Shown here: in pieces, positions 24,882 through 38,137 of the stretch
How the letters are laid out: the number at the start of each line of letters is the position of its first letter
Position numbering within the stretch: position 1 is the stretch's first letter
Program-made: the position numbers and the translations under genes
Source: Varroa destructor
Lineage: Eukaryota > Arthropoda > Arachnida > Mesostigmata > Varroidae
DNA length: 64,000 bases
Direction of reading: 5' to 3'
NCBI RefSeq assembly: GCF_002443255.2
Contig: NW_019211454.1
Span: 11,988,248-12,052,247, forward strand
The notes under the pieces: generated by a model
What the model saw: the letters and a program-made list of their open reading frames with translations, nothing else
The model's database searches: none
What the model was told of the DNA's origin: nothing

Positions 24882-25229
24882 GAGCAAAAATCAAAATACA
24901 AGGATATGCAAAAAGAAAACAGACAAACGTCTAACAAAATATGGTGCCTTCGGAAGCCTGATTTCATAGCTCTATGATAAGAATCGGCTTTTCGAGCTTG
25001 ACCTATACTTGGTATGTGCTAGACATGCTCTGAGCTCTACTCTAGGAATGAGCGTTATGAATATAATCGTTATCAAATGAAATCGATTTCTGAAAGCTAT
25101 CAAGCAAATGACGCCGAGCTGAAATCTGTATCTGTAGTAATTAATTTGGTATCTTAAACAATGTTATTATATTAGATCAGCGTCACAGTGCAACGCTTGT
25201 CGTTATCTGCAAGTTATTAAGTGCTCTGC

Positions 25230-25243
25230 GGGGGGGGGGGGGG
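25230..25243. repeat. Poly-G run, 14 bases
   Basis: Fourteen consecutive G residues, unusual in A+T-rich DNA. The length may be uncertain because such runs are error-prone in sequencing. Confidence 0.9.
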
Positions 25244-25672
25244 ACATTTCTACATCTTTAAAAAAAACTTCTATACATGATAAGCCGTGCAGCTATCCAC
25301 TAAGACAACTATGGCCGATGTTGAGCTAGACACAGCACTATATAGTGTGAAGGTAGTCTCAGTTTAGAAATAGTAACACTTTGATTGCGCGGTTGGCGGT
25401 CTATGAAACTTACTTAACCGATTAAGTATATCAGTAAACTGCAGAACCCGTTGTGCCTTAGAGGTGAAATGTACAGTCTCGATACTGATGTAATGAACTT
25501 CGATAGGACCAATCGATAACAGCGCGGAAGTATTTATAGAGATTCAATTTGTTTGAAACTACTGTCTGGATTATCCTAATCCGATACCGAGTTTCATTCG
25601 TTTGATGAGTACAGCGAATCAAATTCAATTTAAGATCTCAGTGCCTTTTTTGTGTGCTTTAATTAATCAGCC

Positions 25673-25721
25673 ATCATTAGATACTTAAATAAATTAATCA
25701 TTTAGATACTTAAATGAATTA
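25673..25721. repeat. Two-copy tandem repeat of a 24-25 base unit
   Basis: The unit containing TTAGATACTTAAAT occurs twice back to back, with one inserted T and one A/G difference between copies. A simple recent tandem duplication. Confidence 0.85.
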
Positions 25722-26064
25722 CTTCTATACCACAGAGTTACTCAAACTAAATAAGACCTAAGAACCGGGTGAGATTTATGCAATATCGTAAAGCCGATAT
25801 CTTATATAGCTCACAATCTAAATCTTATATTAAGCAAAACGTCTATCTAGTTTTTCTCTCACGGAAGCGAACACAACGTCTAAGCCATTCAACTTCCCCC
25901 GTGTTTTTTCCCAGCGTTTATCCGATTGTGGAACAGATTATACGCAATATCTGAGTGTTCTAATTCTATAAGCGCTTGGAATTAAATTTCGCCGTAAGGT
26001 CTCTTGATAAAGCTTTGACCTAATCGAAGCCCCCAGTATCTATGAACTATCGTGGGCGTGTACA

Positions 26065-26538
26065 CTACAGGCAAGATGACGTTCGTAATAGTCGAGCTAT
26101 TGCGATAGTAAACCAAATTACATGCGAACATATTCCCCACACTAACATCAATAGCCTCTGCATTGTCAGAACATCAACAACATACATATCGTCTTCTAAC
26201 TGTCCATGCGCTAGAAGGAGGCTGACAAGAAGGTACCAGTCATCTAGCCAATTTATGACAGTTATTTTACGAAAAAATGGGGGAGTAGACGATATAAAAC
26301 TCAGCTCATGAATTATGAAAATGTCGTCAACATCCCAACAATTTAGGATTGCTTCCATACTGAGGGAGGCGACAGCCAGTGTTGCGGCCGACATGCACGG
26401 CATCGAAGGCTCCAGTAGGCCTTCACCATGCACAGCAGCATGTGGCCTACCCAATTGTACATAGTTACAGCTGAACATGGCACCTACAATGGGAAAAACA
26501 GGTGTGGGAGGGAGTCCATTGTGCATGCAATTACGCAT
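26065..26538 (-). other. Longest single open frame, 157 codons (unidentified)
   Basis: Minus-strand ATG frame ending in TAG at 26065-26067. The product has two rather hydrophobic stretches (around WYLLVSLLLAHGQ and LLMLVWGICSHVIWFTIAIA) separated by an acidic segment (LEDDMYVVDVLT). This could suit a small membrane protein, but no family is recognised. A plus-strand frame of 89 codons (26042-26311) overlaps it. No splice sites or promoter were confirmed. It may be a real exon, a relic, or chance. Confidence 0.2.
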
Positions 26539-29500
26539 ATGGGAAAAGCGAGTAGTCAGTTATTAGAGCCGAAGTTATATAGCCTAAATTGGTCTGCGTA
26601 TGGCGGACGGGTTAGATAATTTCACTTTTTGAAGTCCAATGAAAATATACTCGCTTCTGTAAGAGCCTAACATGATCAGTACAATTTGGCATGTGGGTAG
26701 TTAAAAATGACTTCGAGAAAAGAAATAAATAGGCAAACTCAAAAATATTTGGTCTCATGTTATCGTGGCCGTTATTAATTATAAAATTTCTTGAAAACGA
26801 AGAACTTTTAATCAGGCCATCACACTTACGAGCGCCGATTTCTAAGTAGGTAGCTCTGATTGTCGGCGACTGCAATACCACATGTGTCAACAGATTTGAC
26901 CGATGCTGGGTTCCAGCTTGTACCAGGTACGCCTTGGAAACATTGCATATCTTAAAACATGTCTATGATGTGCACTATTGTGTGTATCATTTGATTCTGT
27001 ACTAGCTACACATGCCTCAATTACCCCAATCCGGTCGCTAGATTCGAAGGTGTCTGCACTTCTTGCATACGTTACGCAGGCATCATCACCTTTTCCTGTC
27101 TTCAAAACAGTTTCTCAAGCTCTGCCGTAGAAGTAGGCTTTGGCGCTGCCGGCTTTTTTTCTTCAATTCTTACGAAACAGGACAAGTCACAGAGGGTTGA
27201 AGCTCGTCTCTAAATGCGTTGAAGTTCTTCTGAGACTCGAGCATTTGCTCGAAACTCAGGTCTTTCGGCACAATTCCCGATGAAAATTTCCTCGCTTTTT
27301 CCGCAGACCTTTTAAGGGTGATTCTTGGGCACAAGGCACAAACTGTTTTGTATTCTCTACGCTTTCTTTCGTACCTACTGTAAGAGGCTGCCCAGTATGA
27401 GATTCGTCTTCAGGGTTTTCTCGTCCGTAGCGGGACCACAGATACGATTCGTGCGCCCGGCATTAATTCATAGTCTGACCCCTAAACGCTTTTTGCATCG
27501 TTGGCACATACAAGATCTTCGATACTCCATTACCAATGTTTAGATCAAACCATTCGCTTCAGAGCTCTTGCAAAATACAAGTACACATTTAAATGCCACA
27601 TTTGGTGAGCCAATAGGAGATAGAAAGAGGAGAATGCGGCCGTAAGCTTGGCAACAGGCGGGCCTTTAAAGAGCAAAAGCCGAAGGTTCTTATATCAATA
27701 GTTTCTTTTACCTAAATATTGAAAATGCCGAAATATATGCTTATGCAAGCAGAAGTTATATTTTAGGGCCACGTAATACTTGGCATTAAAGCTTCTTTTC
27801 ACAGAGATATAGTAATGGGTGACGTCATTTCTCAAGACGAGATTCCGAGTTCTTCATTAACCTCTCTATGAGGACACATGATTTCATTTTTCAAGCGATT
27901 ATACCGAAACAACAATTGTACTAAATGATCGAATAAGGATCATCTGTCACGCAATACACAGTTACGAAACGCAGGACTTGCTGGAGGATTCCGTTTTTTG
28001 AAGAAATTATTTGCATTAGTCAAACCTGGCGAGAGTATGTCATGAGCGTATAAAATGCACACATCGACAGCGCCAAGAAAAAAGAACCGGTGGCCCGCGC
28101 AGACATCTATCTCTGTCCACTAAAAGTACCCTAGTAAATTTTGCCAACTATCTACTCGTTCACTTATTACACCCATTTGATTGTTTATCTTGAATATTCA
28201 TGTCTGAGCTAAAATCTGGGCTTAAGTGGATCTCTTAACATGGAATTAATGTTAATGGGATATTATCCGTTTTTCAAATGACGGCGTGATCTGCCCTCTT
28301 CTTCGTGAAATTGAGTTAAATTCAGTTTTGTTATTAAAAACGATATGCAATTATCATGTATAGATGCTATGTCGCAGCTTGCGTAACGCTTAAGGCTTCT
28401 TAAATCCATTTACAAATTTTGCCTCGTAGGCTTTGTGGGTGTCTTCACTATCGAAACGATGGTTCCGTAGGCCAACAAGATGGCTATTAACATACAACAA
28501 AGACTAGAAAGATAAGCATAGGAAAGAAGCGAAGCAAATATAATGATTGTTTGCACTGCGCTATACAAGGATAAATATGGAAACCTATCAACAATATGAC
28601 TATACCCTAGATTTTGTAAACGCTTTGTTCAGTCCCAGAGGAGCTATACAACCAATTGGCTCAGATGTAAAAATGTTTTTAAAAGCAGAATCGAGCAGGC
28701 GTTCATGCATCGCATATCGATAACAAAATTACGGTATCATTTTGTCTTTTTAGTTAGGCAGACGAAATAATAGAATCTTCAGACGTAATACACCATACAG
28801 GGTTAAGCACAGAAAGCGCAATGCTCAAAGGGAAAAAAGGCTGAATTAGCTCAGTTTACTTGCAGCGTCTATAAGCGAAACGACTAAATAATATGTACAA
28901 TGTAGTCCCATCCGTTCCTAACGTTCGAGTTCTCAATTCTAATGCTATCCGAAATGGGCGAAAAATCAGGCTTTTCACGGCTAGTGCTACACGGATTAGG
29001 ACTAAGCGTATCTAGTCTATAATTATATGTCTATAAAACGTGCCGTTTGGCTAGATACAGTGTATCAGGTGTTGCATATAAGTGAAAATACATCCCTGAA
29101 TTTGTCAAGGCATCTTGTCTATTTAGAAGGCTTGATTTTTCATTTGCATGGGCCACGAATACACCTCTTAAATAAATCTAATTCCAACTGTGACATATGC
29201 TGTACTTAACAGAATTGTATTGGTATTTTTTGGCGTCTGTACCTTCGATAAGTCCTTTCACTTGGCTCTGGCCTGGACTAATTGCTAGGAAGGCTCTCGA
29301 TTGGCACTAGTTGGCATCTGCGTGCACTTGCTCTATATGCCATTAGCTTCCTTTCTTTAACAGTAATTTGATTCATGCGTTGTTTTTTTGTACTCCATTA
29401 CAGTTATACGGTTATCACTTAATAACAAAAATCTCAACCTATAGAGGAAACGTGGCCGATGATAGATCTGCTACTGCGAGTTAAGTTCTGGGTTAAGATT

Positions 29501-29771
29501 TGTCAAAATCAAGAACGTCCATCGCTCTGTCTCACCATTGAATATGAAATAGGTACATAACTCTAACAGCTACCATTAATAACGGTGACGTAATCAGCAA
29601 GAGCAGGATCAGCTCCCCGTAGCCTCGCACACTGTTCAATCTGCACAGTTTATCGACCGACGTACGATACCGGTATTATCGCCGCTAAACGTCAGTAGGA
29701 GTAAAAACGACTCTAGGTACCTAAAAATCTAACTGTGACGGTCTGAGTGACGGCTACTTCGGCACAAATGC

Positions 29772-29775
<4 letters not shown>

Positions 29776-29832
<57 letters not shown>
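29776..29832. repeat. (TA)n microsatellite, about 28 units
   Basis: Uninterrupted TA tract of about 57 bases, the longest pure dinucleotide repeat in the window. Confidence 0.97.
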
Positions 29833-29833
<1 letters not shown>

Positions 29834-32800
29834 CCCATCAGCGTTCTACAGCACAAGCATTATGTTGTATTGTATACGGTGATGGATAGATAATTATTTG
29901 TTGCTTTTGTTAGCGCTCTCGCAAATTGGCATTAAAATTAAATACCGTCAATTACACCTCAAAAAATAAGCTATATAGCTGTCTAGTTCTAACTGACTTA
30001 TGCCTATTCTTCAACGTCATGTTTAAGACGTCCAATAGGATTTTGAAACGTTCGAAAGCTGAGTATGGGAAAGTCATATAAACCGCATATTTCAACTATG
30101 ATATCGAAATATAGCGCGGATCGTTTTTGACATAAATCTCATATACTGATCATTCGCCTTAGAGTCTTTTGCCAAGTTTATTTGTGCTTCGTAAACAGTA
30201 GCACAGATGCCGTTCAATCACAGACATCTTCAAAATATTATTCGTGAAGCCTCTCCCCTAAGTCATGCCAAGTCACGCCAATGCCGTGTCAAAACGGCAT
30301 TCGCGTAGAAATTCACCAGTGGGATGATCTCACACATTAACTCGTTATCATGGACCTATGGCAACAAAATAGAAATTGTACCGCTTCAAGTAGGCATTCG
30401 CTCTATGAGCCACTACGTATCCTCATAACTCGATTCATTATAGTAACTGCCCTCCGATCCGATCCGATCCTATCGCTTCGTTTTTCCCTCATGAATATTA
30501 CTTTCATTTACTCGCTGAGACAATACATGAAAGATCCAATTACGTCTGGGATAACCAAGACTGGAGGGGGCAGAAACTTCGACGCATTATTCCTGCGTTA
30601 ATTTTCCGTCGGCTTAGTTTTCTGGTCCCGTTCCAGGAATGTAGGTGACAATAAGTTATCTTTTTATCCGCAACTGAGGTATCTTAACAAAGAAAAAAAA
30701 ATGTGTGTGTGATAATATTGTGGACTCTCTTCTAATTCGATTATTCAGATTCGTATCAACGTTGCATTACATCAACCATATCACACAAACAAACAGTTCT
30801 GACGGCTGTGTTGATCAGAGAAAGGCTTCGATAGGTGGAAATATCACCCAACGAAGGACTGCTATAATTATATAAGGAATTGCACACATGTAATATACGT
30901 TCTAGATAGTTTACCTACCTTTCTAATCGGAGGCCTGCCTCAAGTCGCTGTGTTTTTGTGAAGGTCACTGAGGAAAAATGTTCATTAACGACAATTTAGC
31001 TAAGGACTCAATGGATCCTTTCCGTAATATAAAGAGATCAGAGTCTAGGCTTTTCAAGACACCTTTATTTTTCCATAGGCTTCAAAGGGTCTGATAATAA
31101 TACTTCCATCAGGTGCTTATTAGCTATACTGTCATGTGGATCGTTTTGAATGTATAACACGCACCCTGTTGTTACGTAACCACCAGGTTAATTAGACATT
31201 AAAATACTGCTAAATCCGGGCATGGAAAACCAATAGAACTACTATGCGATTGCAAATCGGATTGACAGAGGAATTTCTTATGCCCTTGAAATTGTATAAC
31301 AGTCTTCCTTATTTAGATTACGGTTTTTTTTTGACTAGCAGACGAAAACACATAATCAGATCTCGGCGATATGTGTCACATCTTTAAAGCTATAATAGTT
31401 TATAGCTTTTTTTTTTTTACTGGCAGAGTAATTGAGAAAAACATGTAGTATATTGTAACGCTACAAAATGTTAACAAGGCTCTACTCACTATTTTGAATT
31501 TTCGCGGTGTGGACGCGGTAAAGGCCTTGCGCTTCTGTATACGTCGTTTTCTTGTTTTTTGTTTAATTTTTTTTATCTTCAACTTCAGCTCTTAGCGCAG
31601 ACTGGTTGTGACGAACTTCTTGTAGTGCTTTTATATTATTAGCAAATGTTTTACCACAATATTAAATAAATGTACGTCGACAGACCATCCAATTAAAAAA
31701 CAATTTACGTCCTTATGGGCTATGTGTTTTAGTTGAATATCTGGTTATCGAATTCGGGTAACCTTTTAACGCAATATTTGTTTCACTTCAACCCGTTAGA
31801 GATAAGTATAAAAATCACAATTATGATAAACGGTGTTTTTAGGGAATTGCATTATAGAGCATTGCCGTGTGCGGAAGTTCAAACGATGGCAAGTTAGCAC
31901 CTTGCGGTGGTATCAATTCAGTCTTTGTATGAATTGTACTAGTGTATTTTGATGAAGACACATTATGTTTCTGTCGAGTCTCATCGAAGAGTACTGCAAA
32001 CTATTACCGAACTAGATGAGTGAGTAGAAGATTACAATTTTTTTGGACACTGTTGTTATAAAAAAGACCGAGTACTTTCTCATTGGAAATGCTGTTTTCC
32101 GCGCTAACTGTTCGGCGGTAAGCGCAGCCTTTTGGAACAACAGCCACAGCAGCCATAATAACAATAGCAACTATGGCCTTATCGGTAGAAATATACTATC
32201 CAACGTCATTCATTGTTCTCTTCGCGGCTGAACGCAATTTCCGTTTGATTTGCTGTCATTCTCACGACAGGCAAGGTCGTACATTTAACTGCGAGGAAGC
32301 TTCTAGCTCGTATATGAGTCAGAAACATACGTATCGAAAAGTAATTTGGGTCGTGGATGCTCACGTAACCCGAAAGTAATGTTTGGTAACGGCGACCTTG
32401 TGTTTAATTATGATTGCCGAGTGAGCCGTCGTAGTTACGGCAAGTAATCTGTCGCAGGAGTTATGCGCGCAGGCGGACTATGTCTAGGGTAGAAGGCCAA
32501 AAGAAAGTACACCGCCACGCTTCTGATAGTATAAACTAGTCTGTAGTAATAGTATACATATGTTCCCAATATTAGCGAAGAGATTATTGGTTGACCTTTT
32601 TTCGCACAAGCTCGGAACAGCGTACGCAATTAAGGACCACACTTAACCTTATTTACACTTATAAGTATTACTTATGTCTGAATGTAAATAAGGAGCGGCC
32701 TCTATTCGACCGAGCTTCTGGACAGAGCCGAAAGACGGCTAGATTATTACTAATTATAGTGGTTTTGCTAGTCAGAATCGTTCTTGCAGATGTAACTAGT

Positions 32801-33213
32801 ATAATCAAGGTTTTTTCTAACTTCATAAATATGGCCTTAACTTGGCGCAAAGGCCATTATTTACCGGTGTGTACCTGCGTCGCTCTGGCTGACGTGGGAC
32901 AGAAATGCTGAGGGTTGTCTTGCTAGCAGAATACCTAGTGCAAAATGTTCCAGAACGGTACAAAAAGATTTGAAAATGGAAAAACTTGGTTTGTTACTTC
33001 CTGCTGCACTCTATTGTATCCGTTCCTGCAGGGAAACTACATTTACACACACATTGTTATGTATCGAGCATACGGTCCGGTCAGGTCTTGTCTTGTCAAA
33101 TACGTAGTAAGCTGACCTATTCAACATCATAATGAAGCATACTCCGTCACAAAAGGGGGCAGACATTCGAGGTAGCTGAACAGGTATTCGTCGCAGTAGG
33201 TTGATACAGAAAT

Positions 33214-33228
33214 CCCCCCCCCCCCCCC
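33214..33228. repeat. Poly-C run, 15 bases
   Basis: Fifteen consecutive C residues followed by AA; true length may vary. Confidence 0.9.
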
Positions 33229-34835
33229 AAACGAAGGTAAGCCGTTTGCGAACACAGTTCAATGGCTTTTCGGCAAGAGGTGCTAAAATGTCAGCTGAAA
33301 ATGCATTAACCAGTGGCGCAACTCACGTAGACGGTATGTTTAAACCATTTCTAGTGAAAGCTTGTTTGGTGCTAAAGAAAAACAATCTAGTTAATAGAAA
33401 ATGCTTAAACACATTGGAACTACTTAATTATACGACATGATATTAATATGGTATAATTTATCGGTGTGATATATAATGAATGATCGCTCGTATCGGTCAG
33501 GTTTAATGGGCCTTTGATTCTAGAAGGGTACTTTGTTAAATAAGCTGCTCTGCCTATTACGATTGTCTGACATCTCGGTGAGAATAAAGAACCAGCGCTC
33601 ACTAGATTCCAATTCATCATAAGTAAAATCCGGCAATGGTCACGAAACTCCTCTTGTTTGTTCAGAGTTACAGTTTCATCCACTTGTATAGCTGAGATGT
33701 TCGCTGAATCTGTATATTCGACCTAAGACGGGGTCAAACCCAGATTTGGTCATTGGCTCCTGCAGAAGGGACAACGTATATTAACACTGATATTCCAACT
33801 GTATTCGTTGCCTCTACGGAATAGCGTATGAGGTCACATTGTTTAACTTCGATCAAGCGTAGATGATTTCTTCAAAGACTTAAACCTTGTACATTGTAAA
33901 ATTGAATTTAATCTTGAGAAACCTTATCTGCAAGCAGCAGATAGGCAAAGATTCGTTGGAAGCCGAAAAAAAAATAGGACTAAAATATATGAGCAATTCA
34001 CTCTGTATCGTCCCATCACGTCGATTATATAATTTGAGACGACATTATTGAACTACGATTTCGCACTCACTGGTTAGAGAACCACCTCCTGCCATTTACA
34101 AAGATAAAAGGCACTTTTTCCAAATTAATACCGTTAATTATCGTTACGAATGAGCTGAACCTAAGGAAATCTACTCCGTACGTCGAGCATGTTTCGCGCA
34201 AAGACGACCCTGCAGCTTATAAACTTCGTCTTCTCTTTCTCGATATCGATATTACGGCGTCGTTGGCTACACAAGCTTTGATAGCCGCTTCATGTCGTAA
34301 TCTTTCTCCACTTCAGGTAATTCTCGAACAACCTGCGATATGTATATATATATATGTGTATAAAATATTTGGTTTACTTCGGGGATTATTAAACAACGTA
34401 TGTTATTATCCCACCCCATTATTTTTAGTTCGTGTTTGCGCCGCTGTTGGGCTGGGCCCAACTTGATGACATCGCCCGATTATATGTATACATACATAGT
34501 CCGCAGACACCTAGTCTAGAGAAAATGCATCATGCTAATTTCGTTTGTAAACGAAAAACACACGTTATTTGTCTTGAAAATGGGCCCTATTTGAAAACTT
34601 AAAAAATAGCCTGTTATGATGAATACAAATGAAAATTTCACTAAAGTCCTACTCTCTTGCAATATTTGGCAGAGAGTATTTTACGAAACTGTCTGCGATG
34701 CATCCGTATAAGCTATATTTCCTGAAAGTAGTAAAAAAGCGATCCTGTGACATTATGTCATCAGGTATTATCATAATCATAATAAGGTCCCAATGAAGAT
34801 TGCCTATAGGATGACCACACATTATTTTATTCAGT

Positions 34836-35525
34836 GATTTGTACCCTGTCTATGTAAATACCGAGCCAACGCGTTGCGCGACCGATAGAAGTCAATATGC
34901 CAGCGGCGTTTGGAATTCTCCGCCTGCGCTCAATTCTGTCGACGAAACAGCTGCTGCACCCGCTGCTTCCAACGCCTTCTCTTGGCCTTGACGAGGCCAC
35001 CCAGACGACCGTTGGATCAGGTACACCAATTTTACCTGTTCTGTCTCGTGTGGTGCTAAGGCCCGTCTACAATAACTGTGTTACCTGCCTCACTTCCCAA
35101 GGTCAACCTTCGCTAGTCATCGGCCCGATAGCCGGCCATCTATTGTTTTTCAGGAGAAATGAGTAGGAGGCCTTGCTTCGTCCATTGTGAGGATGAATTT
35201 GCATAACAAATTTCATTCGGAAGTAGGAAATGGGGTCCCATAACTGGACGGGCATAGAACTCGGGATCAAAGTCACATAACAGAGAGCGCTGACTAGAAA
35301 GAACAGTAACTCCTGCGTCCTTCTCTTGTTCGCGCCTCCTTGCCCCGTCGTTCCCCACTAAGATCGAAGGATTTACCGTACCGTTACGAGTGTAAATCCA
35401 AAGAACCTGCGTGCCAACTAAAAGACATCCTTCTGGATATTATCTGGAACCACAATGGCTTTAATGCAGCGCAGGCGTTTGCAACAGGCTCTGCGAACAA
35501 CAAAAGAAATGTGGAACGTCCCTAG
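34836..35525 (+). other. G+C-richer patch with overlapping open frames (unidentified)
   Basis: After a pyrimidine-rich acceptor (TTATTTTATTCAG, ending 34834) the plus frame 34836-34991 is open for 51 codons with an Ala/Ser/Pro-rich end (DETAAAPAASNAFSWP). An overlapping frame in another register runs 34897-35166 (89 codons). A third, 35340-35525, encodes a balanced segment (for example QLKDILLDIIWNHNGFNAA) and stays open past its TAG for about 40 more codons. Different frames in succession could be exons or a decayed gene. A minus frame (35140-35358) overlaps. No domain is recognised. Confidence 0.17.
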
Positions 35526-35661
35526 CGTGATAGAGAGGAAGCCAAGCCAAAGGAGATTGTGCCTATACGTCTGGTTCGTCCAGAAAAATATCAAACCAAG
35601 GACCTGCTATGTAATTCGTATGTAGTAGTAGTGGTAGATTTAGCGTTTCTAGCTGCCGTTG

Positions 35662-35664
<3 letters not shown>

Positions 35665-35705
<41 letters not shown>
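35665..35705. repeat. (AT)n microsatellite with palindromic flanks
   Basis: An AT tract of about 41 bases bounded by TTGCTAA on the left and TTAGCAT on the right. The palindrome therefore extends beyond the repeat and could form a cruciform. Confidence 0.93.
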
Positions 35706-35707
<2 letters not shown>

Positions 35708-37213
35708 CATAGTAATGTACATATATGTATATTGCTAGAGAATAGGACGAACGCGTGGGCTATTTGTAATGGTCTAGTATGGAAATATACGCCTTCAAAT
35801 CAATTGTAAGGTTAAATTGCTTGCCTACGTGGCACAATACCTACTTGGATAATATAAACGGCACTGAAACAAAAACGACTTCATGTTTAATTTGCATATG
35901 TAGACTACAACACCTTTTTCAACTGATCGGTCGGTCATAGGTCCATGAGATTTGGTTCAAGTAAAAAGTGTGCTTATAGGAAAACACCAAGATTTGAGTG
36001 CAATCAGGCGCAAACGGAAGTCCCTATTGTAGAAGGCAACTTGTGCATATGCTTCGCAATATTGGGTGGACGATTGCAGGGTCCCAATGTAAATCCTCTT
36101 CTCTCCCTCTTCAGAAGTAACTCGCCACGCATAGTTCATCATCATAGTTGGAAAATTTTGCACTAACGCCGTATCTGTTGTGTCTGATTATATTTAGAGA
36201 CGAAACAGATTACAGCTCTTCCGCTTAATGAACGGTTTTGCTTGGGGACCGATTAACACGCTGCAATACTGAAGTCCGAGCATCTTTACAACACTTGCAA
36301 AAACGATGCTTCGATAGGACTACAACGTTTGTCAAACAGTTTATATTCAACGTAAATCATGACCACTGTGAAAAACGTGATTAAATGCGATTCTACGGAC
36401 AATCAAAGTGCTTCATGATGGGCTTGTTGGCAGTCTCAGCTTATCGTACAAAAGCGATGCTGCCAACATGAATGAGGACAAAATGCTATATCGGTTCGAT
36501 TGTTATTTGTCTGTCAGTAAATAGGCAACAATTCTCATAGCGACTTCTAACTAAATGTATTATCTAATTTATTTATTCGTATTAAATCGAATGTTTCGTT
36601 GATAACGCTTAACTATTTGGCCTGCTGCACTAAAACGTAGGATTTAGTTAGTCAACTTTAACTCGAAGTAGGACGCTGTTTTTTTTACTGCAAGATTTAA
36701 CTTCATTTTCACTCAGTACAAGTATTACTATTAGTCACTGATGGGTCTATCCAAGGTGTTATAGACACGTATACTTAACGATTTCCAATCACCAGCTACT
36801 ACTAAACGCATTATATCTCAGCATTGTCGTCAGATGACATTGTTTCTATTGCTGTCACCATCCACGCCCACCCGTTGCAGGCTACACAACCACAAATTGT
36901 CACTGAATTAGACCACACGCCGCCTATTTCTTATAGACTAAGCTGGCTCATTCACTTCTACCATCTTCGCTCTTCTAGTTTCCACGGCGGATCCGCGCTG
37001 ACTACCGATGAAAAAGCTAGACATGATTAGACGTATGAAAGCGCCCACTTTGCGAAAGAACTTCGACAAACGGTGCTTCTCTTACAAAGTACCCACGGTC
37101 CTCCGGACTACATAGGATCGTGGCTAGTCATTTGAGCCAGTACCGAAGCCACTCCAGGGCACACCGTACCCGCACGACTCCAAGGCCAAGCTCCGAGGAC
37201 GTCGAGCAAGAAG
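35706..37213. other. Gene-poor interval
   Basis: No supported gene. A frame of 68 codons at 36824-37030 and overlapping frames at 35945-36166 have no known domain. G+C content rises from about 36950 toward the open-frame block downstream. Confidence 0.4.
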
Positions 37214-38137
37214 TTGTTTCTTAATCAAAATTTCTGCCAAACGAAGCGGGGCGAATGGTGTTTAGAGCCTTCGCGAACGGTCGATAAGGCGGCTGCTTCG
37301 CTGTCTAGTGAGAAGAGCGATAGCGCCGTTGTTTGCTACGTCCCTCTACCTCCCTACCTCCTTGTGCCTCTCTACTTAGTTAGGGAAAGGCCCCGGAGGG
37401 TCCCATGCTCGGCAACAGTAAACCCGGTACCGGTTTCACAGGAAAAACTGGGGTTCGGGCACGGAGAAGAGGACAGCTTGTCTGGTGACATCAGGACACG
37501 CGAGGACAGAGGAGGGATAACACGAAATAGCGGGGTACTTTTTCCCTGAGCCGTATCTGCGGTACGCCGCCGATCTCATGTATGTGTGCGCAGTTGTGGC
37601 TATGGCTGTCGTCACCGTCGTTGTTAATGTAGTGGTTGTTGTTGTCGCCGTCCTGCTCTTTTGTCGCAAGAACAGACCGTCCTTTTCTTGGCCTGTTTCT
37701 TGGCCTTCGCTTCCCAAAAAGACCAATGAGACGGCAGTGGCCGTATTCTCTGAATTAGCTTCTCCGCATCATCCTCTACCTTCTGCACTGGAGGACCGGC
37801 CAAGAAACCTAGGTACAGGCCGAAACCCCGCGGTCAGGCAGAGGGCGGGCCCCTCTGTGGAGGGCATATACTCATAGAGTACAATACAGGACAGGTAGTT
37901 TCTCAAAATCAACTCCTTCCGACTTTCCGCCCTTATTCACTACAGTCGTCCATAACTTGCACCAACACAGCTGCGCCAACTCGTACCGTCCCTATGGCGA
38001 ATGAGGACATAAGCTCGGAATATGCTGCTTTCGAGCTATCCTGCGAAAACTTGTGTCAAATAATTGACGTAAACGTGACTGGTCATGGCAAGGATTGCAG
38101 GACGTATCGCACCGATGGTAGGGCCGTGCAGCGCTAG
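37214..38137 (+). other. G+C-rich candidate coding block: three overlapping long open frames
   Basis: Three plus-strand frames in different registers follow one another. 37214-37549 (111 codons) is hydrophilic. 37521-37877 reads YFFPEPYLRYAADLM, then a Val-rich transmembrane-like stretch ending in LLFCRKNRPSF (a basic stop-transfer pattern), then a Pro/Ser-rich tail. 37754-38137 (127 codons, no early ATG) reads AKKPRYRPKPRGQAEGG, later EDISSEYAAFELSCENL, ending in TAG 38135-38137. If real, these could be exons of a single-pass membrane protein with alternative or spliced reading. The Val stretch comes from a GTT/GTC-rich repeat, and G+C richness alone lengthens open frames (a 97-codon minus frame overlaps at 37436-37726). 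No family is recognised, and no complete splice model was found. Confidence 0.27.

Larger units (their letters stand above)
23620..26064. other. Gene-poor interval with a G+C-richer patch
   Basis: Between about 23857 and 24600 the G+C content rises and open frames appear on both strands in several registers (for example 24102-24419 minus and 24154-24387 plus). That is what G+C enrichment alone gives; no domain is recognised. It may mark a promoter or 5' exon. Also present are a TA repeat (24863-24881), a G run (25230-25243) and a 24-base tandem duplication (25673-25721). Confidence 0.4.
26539..34835. other. Long gene-poor interval
   Basis: More than 8 kb without a recognisable exon. Many open frames of 60-100 codons lie on both strands, none with a known domain. 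It holds the large TA repeat at 29776-29832 and the poly-C run at 33214-33228. It may be intergenic or a large intron; the sequence alone does not decide. Confidence 0.45.
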
